From NCBI RefSeq assembly GCF_029892605.1, contig NZ_JARXWF010000002.1:186001-250000 (forward strand): a stretch of DNA of 64,000 bases. Reading direction: 5' to 3'. This DNA is from Parabacteroides sp. PM6-13. Lineage in GTDB: Bacteria; Bacteroidota; Bacteroidia; Bacteroidales; Tannerellaceae. Below, in pieces: positions 45,725-56,326 of the stretch. A program made the position numbers and the translations under genes. The notes under the pieces were generated by a model, which did no database searches, was not told where the DNA came from, and worked only from the letters and a program-made list of their open reading frames with translations. Within the stretch, counting starts at the first letter, position 1. Each line of letters begins with the position of its first letter.

Positions 45725-46340
45725 GTTTTTTCACCCACTCCAACAGTTTTTGTTCGATGCGGATAGCTTCTGCTTCGAGATGATCGGCTTTTTCAGCCAG
45801 ACGGCGCACAAACTCCTCATCTTTGATAGAAGAAAGGTTGATTCGCACATTCAACAGAGCGCCCAAGACGCAGGTGCGGGCGGCCATCATAGCCACGCAG
45901 GCATCGGTCACGGCATTCTGGTTGCCTTTGTGTGCCACGTAGATGATGGTTTCCATAACGGAACCCACCTCTTCGGCTACGCGCATCGGCACGAGGGCTG
46001 CTTCTTTCGTTGCATCCTGTATGGCGGCGCTGCGTATGGCCTGTTCCTCTTCCGTCTCCTTCGGCAATTTGAATGCAGAGAAAACGCGGTTATAGGCGTC
46101 ACTGTCTTCGTCGATATAGCCGATCAGGCGCTCGCGAATGGTGGCAGCCTCTGTGGCAATGGTTTTCATCTGCCCTTCGTAATCGGCATATTTCTTTTTG
46201 CCGATGGTCAGGTTGGCAACCATTTCTGTCAATGCGGTAGCGATGGCACCGTTCAATGCGGATATGCTTCCGCCACCGGGGACAGGCGTATTCGACGCCG
46301 TTTCCGCCAGAAAATCTTTGATGGATAAGTCTACTAACAT
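45717..46340 (-). CDS. fchA: Formimidoyltetrahydrofolate cyclodeaminase
   Basis: A 207-aa, largely helical protein of the cyclodeaminase/cyclohydrolase family (FTCD_C). It converts 5-formimino-THF, made by the FtcD transferase, to 5,10-methenyl-THF and ammonia. The family signature is ETASNTPVPGGGSISALNGA near the N-terminus; LKLP-type core helices follow (RLIGYIDEDSDAYNRVFSAF). In vertebrates this domain is fused to the transferase; here the two are separate genes with hutI between them. Its 3' end merges with a repeat tract. Confidence 0.9.
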   Translation of the reverse strand: MLVDLSIKDFLAETASNTPVPGGGSISALNGAIATALTEMVANLTIGKKKYADYEGQMKTIATEAATIRERLIGYIDEDSDAYNRVFSAFKLPKETEEEQAIRSAAIQDATKEAALVPMRVAEEVGSVMETIIYVAHKGNQNAVTDACVAMMAARTCVLGALLNVRINLSSIKDEEFVRRLAEKADHLEAEAIRIEQKLLEWVKKQL

Positions 46341-46349
46341 ATTTTTTAA

Positions 46350-46426
46350 AATTATGAATTGTGAATTATGAATTATGAATTAAAAGGGCACACTCCTCAT
46401 AATTCATAATTCATAATTCATAATTA
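46350..46426 (-). repeat. Two-armed AATTATG heptamer hairpin between hutI and fchA
   Basis: Left arm 46350-46382 and right arm 46397-46426 each consist of about four heptamers (AATTATG and its complement) and pair across a 14-nt loop containing GGGCACACTCC. The hutI stop codon TAA (46424-46426) is the first three bases of the tract on the coding strand. Confidence 0.8.
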
Positions 46427-47668
46427 TTTTATTATTTTTCCTTTTTTGATCACTGTTTCTACTATATTCATTCCGAAATGATAGGGAAGGAATTTGTAGG
46501 AGGGGTATTGCAGGAGGATCATATCTGCCTGCTTACCGACGTCGATACTGCCGATCCGGTCTGCCCGATTGAGGGCTGCGGCACCGTTGATTGTCAAGGC
46601 TGTCACCGCCTCTTCGGGTGATAATTGCATATAGATACAGGCAATCGCTATCAGCATAGGGATAGACGAAGAGAAACAACTCCCGGGATTCAGGTCGGAA
46701 GCCAGGGCAACTGCACCACCCGCATCAATCATCTCCCGTCCACGGGCATAGGGTTCCTTGAGCGAGAAGGCCGTAAGCGGCAATAGAGTCGCCACCACAT
46801 CGTTCTCCGCCATCTGCCGGATGCCTTCATCAGACGCGTGAAGCAGATGATCCGCGCTGACGGCTTTCAGCCGCGCTGCCAGTTCGGCGCCCCCCAGCGG
46901 AACTATCTCATCGGCATGCAGTTTCAGAGCGAAACCATACGCGCGGGCAGCCGACAGCAGTCGTTCGCTTTGTTCTAAAGAGAATACCCCCTTTTCGCAA
47001 AAGACATCGCAGAAGTCCACACCCCATTCGGCAGGGATATTTGGCAACGCTTCGGCAATCAGGAAGTCGACAAACTCATCTGTCCGCCCGGCAAACTCGG
47101 GTGGAAGGGCATGTGCCCCCAGGTAGGTAGAGACAATATCGATGGGATGTTCTTTCCGAAGAGAGGCCATCACCTGCAGTTGCAACGCTTCGGTCTCCAG
47201 ATCGAGCCCGTAACCGCTTTTGCCCTCCACGGTAGTGACGCCCATCGCCAGAAACTCATCGAGGCGTGGCAGGGCGGCATCATATAATTCTTCAAAGCTG
47301 CTTTCGCGTGTTGCCTTCATGGTGTTGACAATGCCGCCACCCCGTTCCATGATCGACATATAGCTATCGCCCCGCAATCGCCAGGAGAACTCCTCCTCGC
47401 GGTAACCGCCAAACACGAAATGGGTATGGCTATCGACAAAACCGGGCAACAGAGCTTTGCCTTTTCCGCTGATCTCCGGATAGAAGCCGGTCAGTTGCTC
47501 CAACACCTCTTCGGTCGTACCTACATGGGTAATCCTGCCATCTTCTATGGCAACAGCACCGTTTTCTATGATACTCAATTCGGACATCGCCTCCCCCTTC
47601 TTAGCCGCGAAGCCGGAACAGGTAACCAATTGGGTGATGTCGCGAATCAGTAAACGATTGTTTTGCAT
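46424..47668 (-). CDS. hutI: Imidazolonepropionase
   Basis: A 414-aa amidohydrolase of normal length that opens the imidazolone ring to give N-formimino-L-glutamate. The metal site is marked by PGFVDSHTHFVFGG and later by FALKLHADEIVPLGGAELAA and SADHLLHASDEG; the C-terminal DLNPGSCFSSSIPMLIAIAC and KQADMILLQYPSYKFLPYHF stretches are characteristic. It sits third in the operon, downstream of ftcD after a 157-nt spacer filled by a repeat hairpin. Confidence 0.95.
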   Translation of the reverse strand: MQNNRLLIRDITQLVTCSGFAAKKGEAMSELSIIENGAVAIEDGRITHVGTTEEVLEQLTGFYPEISGKGKALLPGFVDSHTHFVFGGYREEEFSWRLRGDSYMSIMERGGGIVNTMKATRESSFEELYDAALPRLDEFLAMGVTTVEGKSGYGLDLETEALQLQVMASLRKEHPIDIVSTYLGAHALPPEFAGRTDEFVDFLIAEALPNIPAEWGVDFCDVFCEKGVFSLEQSERLLSAARAYGFALKLHADEIVPLGGAELAARLKAVSADHLLHASDEGIRQMAENDVVATLLPLTAFSLKEPYARGREMIDAGGAVALASDLNPGSCFSSSIPMLIAIACIYMQLSPEEAVTALTINGAAALNRADRIGSIDVGKQADMILLQYPSYKFLPYHFGMNIVETVIKKGKIIK

Positions 47669-47701
47669 ATTTTTTAGTAGTTATCAGTCGCTTTGCTCCT
47701 T

Positions 47702-47830
47702 AGAAGTTAAAGAAGTCAGAGAAGTTAAAGAAGTAATATAAAAACACTTTATCATATTACGTTTCCTTTGCTTCTTTGCTTCTTTGCTTCTTTAACTTCT
47801 TGACTTCTTGACTTCTTTAACTTCTTTACT
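47702..47830 (-). repeat. Two-armed TAAAGAAGT-type nonamer hairpin between ftcD and hutI
   Basis: The arm at 47763-47830 consists of 8- and 9-bp units built on CTTCTTTGCTTC, ACTTCTTG and TTTAACTTC; the arm at 47702-47737 contains their complements (AGAAGTTAA, AGAAGTCAG). The ftcD stop codon TAA (47826-47828) opens the tract. The repeat word differs from the AATTATG word at the neighbouring junctions, though the architecture is the same. Confidence 0.75.
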
Positions 47831-48731
47831 CCATAATACGTGCTTCCAGCACTTGCTGCATACTGAAATTCTCTAATCCTAAGTAATAGGAGGCGGTATC
47901 GATCAGTGCTTCCATAGGCACCAATCCCACGATCTCGCTACCTACTACCGGCACGCCATAGCGACGCGCTTCGATGCGTACCAGTTCGAAAGCACGGTAA
48001 AGTGCCGTTTTCGTATAGTCGGTCATATTGATAGATACCTGTACGATACCGCGATCGGTCAGCTCCACGCCCATAGCCTTGCAATAGCGCAGGCCACCAC
48101 CGATAAAACGTATCTTCTTGGCTATATCACTGGCGATCTCCAATTTGTCGGTTCCCAGGTTCACGTTATAAGCCACCAGCGGCATACGGGCACCAATGGC
48201 CACCGTGCCTGCCGTAGCATGGCGTTTAGCCGGACCGAAATCAGGCTTCCATTCCGGCTGTTTGATCTTCTCTTCCATACCTTCGAACTCGCCTTTACGG
48301 ATAGCTGCCAGGTTCTCCCGGTGCGGGGCAGAAGCCGATTTCTCATAAAGGAATACCGGCAGGTCATAGCGTTTGCCTACCTCTTCGCCTACCTCTTTGG
48401 AAAGGGCTACCGCCTCCTCCATCGTGCATCCCCGGATCGGGATAAAAGGCACGACATCGACAGCACCCATACGCGGGTGTTGGCCTTCGTGTTTGGTCAG
48501 GTCGATCAACTCAATGGCAATACCGATAGCTTCTATCACCGCGTTTTTCAATGCCTCCGGTTCGCCAACCGTTGTTACTACCAACCGGTTATGGTCTTCG
48601 TCATTGCTGTAATCCAACAACTTCACTCCCTCTTTTCCGCGGAAAGGTGATACGATCTTTTCTATTTTATCCCGGTCGCGCCCCTCGCTAAAGTTGGGAA
48701 CGCACTCCATTATTTTACTCCAGTTGCTCAT
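47826..48731 (-). CDS. ftcD: Glutamate formimidoyltransferase
   Basis: A 301-aa enzyme transferring the formimino group from formiminoglutamate to tetrahydrofolate, yielding glutamate. The family start IMECVPNFSEGRD, the active-site region GQHPRMGAVDVVPFIPIRGC and the folate-side segment VNLGTDKLEIASDIAKKIRF are intact. Length equals the transferase half of bifunctional FTCD. It lies second in the operon, 22 nt after hutU. Confidence 0.94.
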   Translation of the reverse strand: MSNWSKIMECVPNFSEGRDRDKIEKIVSPFRGKEGVKLLDYSNDEDHNRLVVTTVGEPEALKNAVIEAIGIAIELIDLTKHEGQHPRMGAVDVVPFIPIRGCTMEEAVALSKEVGEEVGKRYDLPVFLYEKSASAPHRENLAAIRKGEFEGMEEKIKQPEWKPDFGPAKRHATAGTVAIGARMPLVAYNVNLGTDKLEIASDIAKKIRFIGGGLRYCKAMGVELTDRGIVQVSINMTDYTKTALYRAFELVRIEARRYGVPVVGSEIVGLVPMEALIDTASYYLGLENFSMQQVLEARIME

Positions 48732-48732
48732 G

Positions 48733-48753
48733 TATATAATTATTAATTGTTAA

Positions 48754-48770
<17 letters not shown>
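48733..48770 (-). repeat. One-armed AATTATG/AATTCAT repeat at the hutU-ftcD junction
   Basis: TTAATTGTTAATT followed by two or three AATTATG heptamers covers the whole 22-nt spacer and continues into hutU: the last codons of hutU (Ile-His-Asn-Ser-stop) are written by the heptamer ATTCATA. No second arm. Confidence 0.6.
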
Positions 48771-50742
<1,972 letters not shown>

Positions 50743-50765
50743 GTTTCTTTGTCTTAGTAGTCCTT

Positions 50766-50785
50766 ACAATATGATAGCATATTGT
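50766..50785 (-). promoter_or_regulatory. Palindrome in the hutU leader, candidate operator
   Basis: ACAATATG (50766-50773) and CATATTGT (50778-50785) form a perfect 8-bp inverted repeat with a 4-nt spacer, 24-43 nt upstream of the hutU start. A related GCATATTG occurs at about 50851. It suggests a dimeric repressor or activator site for the hut operon; no hut regulator gene is nearby. Confidence 0.45.
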
Positions 50786-50866
50786 CTTGTAAACGGGCAA
50801 CAAGTTAGGGCTTTTCCAACAAACAGCCAATAACAATGGTATGTTTGTGAGCATATTGCCAAAAAC

Positions 50867-50901
50867 AAAAAGAGACCGATCTATAAGACCGGTCTCTTTT
50901 T
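50867..50901. terminator. Intrinsic terminator downstream of secDF
   Basis: AAAAAGAGACCG (50867-50878) and CGGTCTCTTTTT (50890-50901) form a perfect 12-bp stem with an 11-nt loop. It lies 41 nt after the secDF stop and works in either direction by its A/T flanks. Confidence 0.85.
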
Positions 50902-50941
50902 GTTCAATATAAAAACAGTTCTATTACTATGTAATAGTCTA

Positions 50942-53941
50942 TTATTTCTTTGCTTTCAGTTCGGCAGCAGCCGCTTTCTTAGCAATATTTCTCTTCTGGA
51001 TTTCGTAAGCAATCGGAGTTGCTACGAACAGGGTAGAATAAGTACCGATAATGATACCCAACAGGATCGCAAACGTAAAGCTGCGGATCGTGCTACCACC
51101 CAACACGAAGATAACCAATACCACCACCAAGGTTGTGATAGAGGTGTTGAACGTACGAGAAAGCGTAGAGTTCAACGCATCGTTGATCACCTGATAACGA
51201 TCGCGCTTCGGATACAGACCGATCGTTTCACGGATACGGTCGAATACCACCACGGTGTCATTGATAGAATACCCGATAATCGTCAAGATAGCCGCGATGA
51301 ATGTCTGGTCGATCTCCATAGAGAACGGCAATACTTTCCAAAGCATGCTATAGAAGGCGATAATACACAAGGTAGTTACGATTACAGAAACCAGCGTACC
51401 GATAGAGAAAGAGATATCGCGGAAACGGATCAGGATATAAGCAGCCATAAAGAACATAGCCAGGATAACTGCCATGATCGCGCTGTTCTTGATATCGTCA
51501 GCCATGCTCGGTCCTACCTTCTGTGAGCTCTGGATATAATCGGCTACGAATTGATCTTTCGTTACATCCGATGGCAACAGCGATTTAACACCTGTATAGA
51601 TTTTGTTTTCGATCTCTTCGTCTACTGCCGGATCCGGATCAGCAATCTTGTAGTTGGTTGAGATACGCACCTGATTGGCTGTACCGATCGTGATTACGCC
51701 TACCGCGCCATCCAACTGTTCGTCCAACATATCACGTACTTCAGCCGTATTTACCTCCTGGTCGAAACGAACTACATAGTTACGTCCTCCCGTGAAGTCG
51801 ATACCGTTGTTCAGACCAACAGTCACCATCGAAATCGCACCGATAACGATAATAGCCAACGGAATAAGATAACCCATCTTACGCATACCCAGGAAGTTTA
51901 CCTTCGGGTTTACCAACAGGTCTTTCGACATAGCAGTCGTAAAGGTGATGTTTTTCAGTCTATCTTTCTTCAACAATGCTTCGTAAGTGATACGAGTCAG
52001 GAACACTGCCGTCAAGAACGATGCACACAGACCAATAATCATTGTCCAAGCAAACCCTTTGATCGGACCTGTTCCGAAGAAGAACAATACAACACCGGTG
52101 ATGATTGAAGTCAAGTTGGCGTCGAAGATAGCCGAGAAAGCATTCTTGTATCCATCATTGATAGCCTTTCCAAGTCCTTTACCCGCGCGAAGTTCCTCTT
52201 TGATACGTTCGTACACAAGCACGTTCGCATCCACCGCCATACCCAGCGTCAACACCATACCGGCAATACCCGGCAAGGTCAATACAGCCTGGAAGGAGGC
52301 AAGTACCCCCATCGTGAAGAAGATGTTCAACAGCAATGCGCCGTCTACGATCAGACCCGGCAACAAGCCATAGAACAAACACATATAGATCATCAACAGT
52401 ACAAGCGCCAATACGAAGGAGATCACCCCTGCGTCGATAGCTTCCTGTCCCAGAGAAGGTCCTACTACGTCTTCCTGTACGATCTGGATAGAAGCGGCCA
52501 TTTTACCCGACTTCAACACGTTCGCCAAGTCCTTCGCGTCTTCCGGAGTAAAATTACCAGTAATCTGCGAACGACCATCTTTAATTTCCACCTGTACGTT
52601 CGGAGCCGAATAAACCATATCATCCAATACGATCGCTACCTGCTTGCCGATATTTTCTTTTGTCAGACGCGCCCAGGCTTTAGCTCCTTCGGCGTTCATC
52701 GTCATGCTCACTACCTGTTCGGTACGTCCACCTGTCTGCTGGAAGTCAGCGACAGCGTCGGTTACCACATCACCACCCAATGCTGGCGTTCCATCACGGT
52801 TGGTCACTTTCAGTGCATACAGTTCATAATATTGTTCGCGTTCATCAATCGCTTTCACGCCCCATTTCAAAGAAAGGTTACGTGGCAACAGGTCTTTCAC
52901 CTGGCGCATTTCAAGCAGTTCATTGATTTTCGCCATATCACGTGTACTTGCCACACCGATAGCCGAACCGTTTGTCAACTGTCCATTATATGAATGCAGT
53001 TGCAGGAGAGCAAACAACGGATGCTGTTTAGCAAACTCTTCCATACTCAGTGACTCTTCGGTATCTTCGGTATCCTGTTGCAACTGAGAAAGCAGGTCAT
53101 CCGCTTCATCAGCCACCTCGGCTTCCGCTACCGGAGCTGTTTCCGGTTCAGTAGCCGGAGTTGCTTCTGTTTCTTTACTCTGCATAGAAGCTAACAGGTT
53201 GTCTACTGCGATCAACTGCTGATAAATTTCCGGCAAACGATAAGTTTCCCAGAATTCCAGGTTGGCGCTACCCTGAAGCAATTTACGCACACGTTCCGGT
53301 TCTTTCACACCCGGTAATTCCACCAGGATACGTCCGGCCGTTTCTAAACGCTGGATATTCGGAGAAACCACCCCGAAGCGGTCAATACGGGTACGCAATA
53401 CGTTGAATGAATTATCGATCGCACTTTTTGTTTCTTCTTTCAAAACGGCGATCACCTGAGCGTCGGTGCTCTGCGGTGTGATTTTTTCTTTTAACTCGAA
53501 TGTGCTGAATATGGCAGAAAGCCGGGCGCCTTCGTCCAGTTTCTTATACTCTTCTGCAAAAAGGTCTATGAAATCACGGTTGCTGGAGGCCTGACGGGCA
53601 TAAGCATTTTCCAATGCCTGGTTGAAATTCGGATCCTGATTGTTGTTCGACAGTGAACGGATCACGTCGGGTACATTCAGTTCCAGAACAACGTTCATAC
53701 CACCCTTCAGGTCAAGACCTAAAGTAATCTCCATCTCACGGCATTGCTTGAGCGTATACCCCAGCCAAACCTTCTGAGTAGACAGTGAGTCGATGTATTG
53801 ACTCTCTAAAGCAGGATCTCCGTTGGCATACTTCACCGCTTTGTTGTTATAATATCCCGTCACAAAAGAGAACGAGAGATAAAACAAACAAACGAGTGTA
53901 AGCAATACAGCGAAGACTTTTACAAATCCTTTGTTTTGCAT
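50942..53941 (-). CDS. secDF: Protein translocase SecDF, fused
   Basis: A 999-aa fusion of SecD and SecF, the usual form in Bacteroidetes. Twelve membrane helices are expected: helix 1 at about 7-27, a large periplasmic domain (VVLELNVPDVIRSL, LVELPGVKEPERV, ITGNFTPEDAKDLANVLKSG), SecD helices from about 505, then the SecF half from about 690 (GLNNGIDFTGGRNYVVRF). Conserved pore motifs are AVDANVLVYERIKEEL in the SecD half and SINDTVVVFDRIRETIG in the SecF half. The periplasmic domain holds an acidic, Ala/Glu-rich insert (about 265-310, ATPATEPETAPVAEAEVADE). It uses proton flux to complete export through SecYEG. Confidence 0.96.
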   Translation of the reverse strand: MQNKGFVKVFAVLLTLVCLFYLSFSFVTGYYNNKAVKYANGDPALESQYIDSLSTQKVWLGYTLKQCREMEITLGLDLKGGMNVVLELNVPDVIRSLSNNNQDPNFNQALENAYARQASSNRDFIDLFAEEYKKLDEGARLSAIFSTFELKEKITPQSTDAQVIAVLKEETKSAIDNSFNVLRTRIDRFGVVSPNIQRLETAGRILVELPGVKEPERVRKLLQGSANLEFWETYRLPEIYQQLIAVDNLLASMQSKETEATPATEPETAPVAEAEVADEADDLLSQLQQDTEDTEESLSMEEFAKQHPLFALLQLHSYNGQLTNGSAIGVASTRDMAKINELLEMRQVKDLLPRNLSLKWGVKAIDEREQYYELYALKVTNRDGTPALGGDVVTDAVADFQQTGGRTEQVVSMTMNAEGAKAWARLTKENIGKQVAIVLDDMVYSAPNVQVEIKDGRSQITGNFTPEDAKDLANVLKSGKMAASIQIVQEDVVGPSLGQEAIDAGVISFVLALVLLMIYMCLFYGLLPGLIVDGALLLNIFFTMGVLASFQAVLTLPGIAGMVLTLGMAVDANVLVYERIKEELRAGKGLGKAINDGYKNAFSAIFDANLTSIITGVVLFFFGTGPIKGFAWTMIIGLCASFLTAVFLTRITYEALLKKDRLKNITFTTAMSKDLLVNPKVNFLGMRKMGYLIPLAIIVIGAISMVTVGLNNGIDFTGGRNYVVRFDQEVNTAEVRDMLDEQLDGAVGVITIGTANQVRISTNYKIADPDPAVDEEIENKIYTGVKSLLPSDVTKDQFVADYIQSSQKVGPSMADDIKNSAIMAVILAMFFMAAYILIRFRDISFSIGTLVSVIVTTLCIIAFYSMLWKVLPFSMEIDQTFIAAILTIIGYSINDTVVVFDRIRETIGLYPKRDRYQVINDALNSTLSRTFNTSITTLVVVLVIFVLGGSTIRSFTFAILLGIIIGTYSTLFVATPIAYEIQKRNIAKKAAAAELKAKK

Positions 53942-53995
53942 TTGACTCTTATTTTTATGTTATTTAATTATTTATGATCTTTTTTTTACAGGGTG

Positions 53996-54003
53996 CAAAT
54001 ATA
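53996..54003 (-). promoter_or_regulatory. Promoter -7 box of secDF
   Basis: TATATTTG on the minus strand (plus CAAATATA) fits TAnnTTTG, 55 nt upstream of the secDF start; no clear -33 box. Confidence 0.45.
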
Positions 54004-54097
54004 GACTTTTTTTCTTTCTTGCAGACTAATTGGCGCAATTATTTGTTGCTGACCGGGTTTATTTGCCAAGCGATCAAAAATCCTAACCGGCAGGGTC

Positions 54098-55516
54098 TCA
54101 CTTGGAGGTCACCCTGTCGTACACATAAAGAGCAAATGCGGCAGCCACCCCGATGGCCAATATCACCATCCAGAGACTGGAGGGATGATAGGTATCCCAC
54201 AACAGATTAGTCAACGCCTGCGGTGTCAGATCGACCTGACGGGCCACCTCTTCAAAGTAGGCATTCGTCGACAGACCATCAGCTATCTGCAACCCCTTCT
54301 CGGCGGCAAACTGTTCGGTAAACGACACCTTATCCGACATCACCTGATAGACATTCCCTGAGATGAATCCAGCCAGGATATTCCCGATGAAAACAGGGAT
54401 AAAGGAGTAACCCATATACAAGGCTTTCTTATCCGGCGGCGCAATGCGTCCGATGTATTCAGTGATCTTGGGCGAACCGGCCATCTCGCCAATGGCAAAA
54501 ATCAGGATAGCCACAATGGTGAAGAGCACATTCTGCGACATCAACGTGAGCGACATACCGATGGCACACACCAGAAATCCCGACATCATCGATTTCAGCG
54601 GCTTCATCCGCATCACGACGGTAGAGACCACCAACTGAAACAGAATGATAAACATCGCGTCCATATTGGTGATAAACTCAGCATCCAACACTCCCGGTGC
54701 CGGGCTGTAGTTGGCGCTCACAAAGGGGATATAGGTGTCAAAGAAATTATACAACACACTGGTGTCTACCCACTGGGAGATAAACACCGGCAGGGTGAAG
54801 AACAATTGATTATACATAGTCCAGAATCCGGCAACAATCAAAAGGAAAACAAGGAATTTCACATCCTTGAAGATGCTGCCCATATTGCGGAAAATCGCGC
54901 CGAAGGTTTGCCAGATCGACTCCTTCGTGTTCACCTCATCGCGCGGCGGTTCGTTGTAGAACACCAATAACACCAGGTTCAACAGAATAATACCCGCGGA
55001 TATATAAAAGATGTATTGGGAATCGCCTTTAAACAAAAGGGTGATCAGCGGGCCGATGAATGCGCCGATATTCACCATCATATAGAAAATACCGAATCCG
55101 ATCGAGGAGTTATTTTCGTTGGTCGTCTTGGCAATCGTCGCGGAGATAACCGGTTTGAACAACGCCGCCCCTACCGCCAGGTAGATATACATACCAAAAA
55201 CAGCACCGAAAGAGGTAAACTGAGGAAACAATATAAAAGCGGAAGCATAGATCACAAAGGCCAATGCCAACACCTTTTTATAACCATAGCGGTCGGCAAT
55301 CGCGCCGGTCAATACGGGCAGAAAATACAAAATACCGGTTCCCACCCCCATAATAAGACCTTTCTGGCTCTGTGAGAACTCCAACCCTCCCAGGTCGGAC
55401 GAACCGGTCAGATAATTAGCAAACAGCATAAAGAAACCATACCAGGCCCAGCGCTCAAACAACTCCAAGGTGTTAGCCACCCAAAACGTACGTGGAAACG
55501 TATTCAATCTACCCAT
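54098..55516 (-). CDS. MFS transporter, POT (peptide)-like family
   Basis: A 472-aa inner-membrane protein with about 12 helices. The N-terminus TFWVANTLELFERWAWYGFF carries the E-x-x-E-R/F-x-Y/F-like motif of proton-dependent oligopeptide transporters, and the loop between helices 2 and 3 has the MFS signature (GAIADRYGYKKVL). Further POT-like segments are AALFKPVISATIAKTTNENN and IGFGIFYMMVNIGAFIGPLI. It ends with a basic tail (VYDRVTSK). Peptide or nucleoside uptake is plausible; the substrate is not certain. Transcribed alone, with a promoter box at 55556-55563. Confidence 0.8.
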   Translation of the reverse strand: MGRLNTFPRTFWVANTLELFERWAWYGFFMLFANYLTGSSDLGGLEFSQSQKGLIMGVGTGILYFLPVLTGAIADRYGYKKVLALAFVIYASAFILFPQFTSFGAVFGMYIYLAVGAALFKPVISATIAKTTNENNSSIGFGIFYMMVNIGAFIGPLITLLFKGDSQYIFYISAGIILLNLVLLVFYNEPPRDEVNTKESIWQTFGAIFRNMGSIFKDVKFLVFLLIVAGFWTMYNQLFFTLPVFISQWVDTSVLYNFFDTYIPFVSANYSPAPGVLDAEFITNMDAMFIILFQLVVSTVVMRMKPLKSMMSGFLVCAIGMSLTLMSQNVLFTIVAILIFAIGEMAGSPKITEYIGRIAPPDKKALYMGYSFIPVFIGNILAGFISGNVYQVMSDKVSFTEQFAAEKGLQIADGLSTNAYFEEVARQVDLTPQALTNLLWDTYHPSSLWMVILAIGVAAAFALYVYDRVTSK

Positions 55517-55555
55517 CGTTTTACTTTTTTATTCTATGATTTATTTTTTAGCGTC

Positions 55556-55563
55556 CAAATATA
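55556..55563 (-). promoter_or_regulatory. Promoter -7 box of the POT-like transporter
   Basis: TATATTTG on the minus strand (plus CAAATATA), 40 nt upstream of the start codon; a -33 box is not clear. Confidence 0.45.
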
Positions 55564-55692
55564 CAAGTTCTGAGCGGATTGGGTTATGTTGTAAAACAGG
55601 GAAAAGTGAAGCTAAAAAGCACCTGTATCTTAATTCGGTTTATCCGGAGAATGTAGATTTTGCATGTATAATTTTCAGAGTAGAAGACTATT

Positions 55693-56044
55693 GAAGTTTT
55701 TATTTATATGGCTGAAAGCCACAGTGGGCCTGCAAGGCCGAGTCCCAGCGGGACGATGATTTAGCCCACGGGTAAGCAGACTGAAGGCCTGCGCCACCCT
55801 GGGTCCATAGATATATAAAAATGAGTTCTGCAAGAACGAAAGAAGAAATTCACTATTCACAGAACTTTTCACCATATATCCTATCATAATATCTATCGTT
55901 CCTTCAGAACTCGATTTTTTTATTGTCATGATACCCAGGGTGGCGCAGACCTTCAGCCTGCTTACCCGTGGGCTAAGTCTTCTTCCCGCTGGGACTCAGC
56001 CCTTCAGGCTCGCTGTGGCCTTCAGTCATATAAATAAAACCTTC
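55693..56044. repeat. Large palindromic element 1 (about 350 bp)
   Basis: The outer arms, 55693-55804 and 55933-56044, are about 110-bp imperfect inverted repeats: both contain GTCCCAGCGGGA, TTAGCCCACGGGTAAGCAG and GCGCCACCCTGGGT on corresponding strands and end in GAAGT/GTTTTATTTATATG. An inner pair follows (GAGTTCTGCAAGAACGA 55823-55839 with TCGTTCCTTCAGAACTC 55896-55912). No transposase is present. It looks like a non-autonomous palindromic mobile element; short ORFs inside it are not credible genes. Confidence 0.75.
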
Positions 56045-56124
56045 CCTTTTTGGAAGATTTGAAAGAGAAAGGAGAAGGGAGAAAGGGGTGTCTTCAGATT
56101 TAAGAAGAATGGAAGGTGAGGATC

Positions 56125-56326
56125 GCGCTGCAAGCGCGAGATTATGCATAACCGTATGCAAGCGTAACGCAGCTTACGGTATAGTGACTTCCTATCAATC
56201 AAGCGCCGCAGGTGCGAGATCTGCCATAATCCCGCCCCATGCGGGGCTTTTTATATAGAGGATTCACTACCGTAAGCTGCGCTACGCTTGCATACGGTTA
56301 TGCATAATCTCACGCCTGCGGCGTGC
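56125..56326. repeat. Large palindromic element 2 (about 200 bp)
   Basis: Arms 56125-56187 and 56264-56326 are inverted repeats sharing GATTATGCATAACCGTATGC and AGCTTACGGTA, about 60 bp with few mismatches. Between them is another GC hairpin (GCCCCATGCGGGGC, about 56234-56247) followed by TTTTTATAT, and a third copy of a GCGCCGCAGGTGCGAGAT-like end. It is unrelated in sequence to element 1, 80 bp away. Confidence 0.75.

Noticed and set aside
50840-50847. TATGTTTG on the plus strand as promoter of a small RNA
   Set aside because: The secDF terminator follows after only about 20 nt, leaving no room for a stable transcript.
55675-55929. Open frame of 84 codons on the minus strand
   Set aside because: It lies inside palindromic element 1, has no ribosome-binding site or promoter, and its sequence simply reads through the repeat arm.
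55973-56161. Open frame of 62 codons on the minus strand across the end of element 1
   Set aside because: It is formed by repeat sequence and low-complexity spacer, with no start signals.
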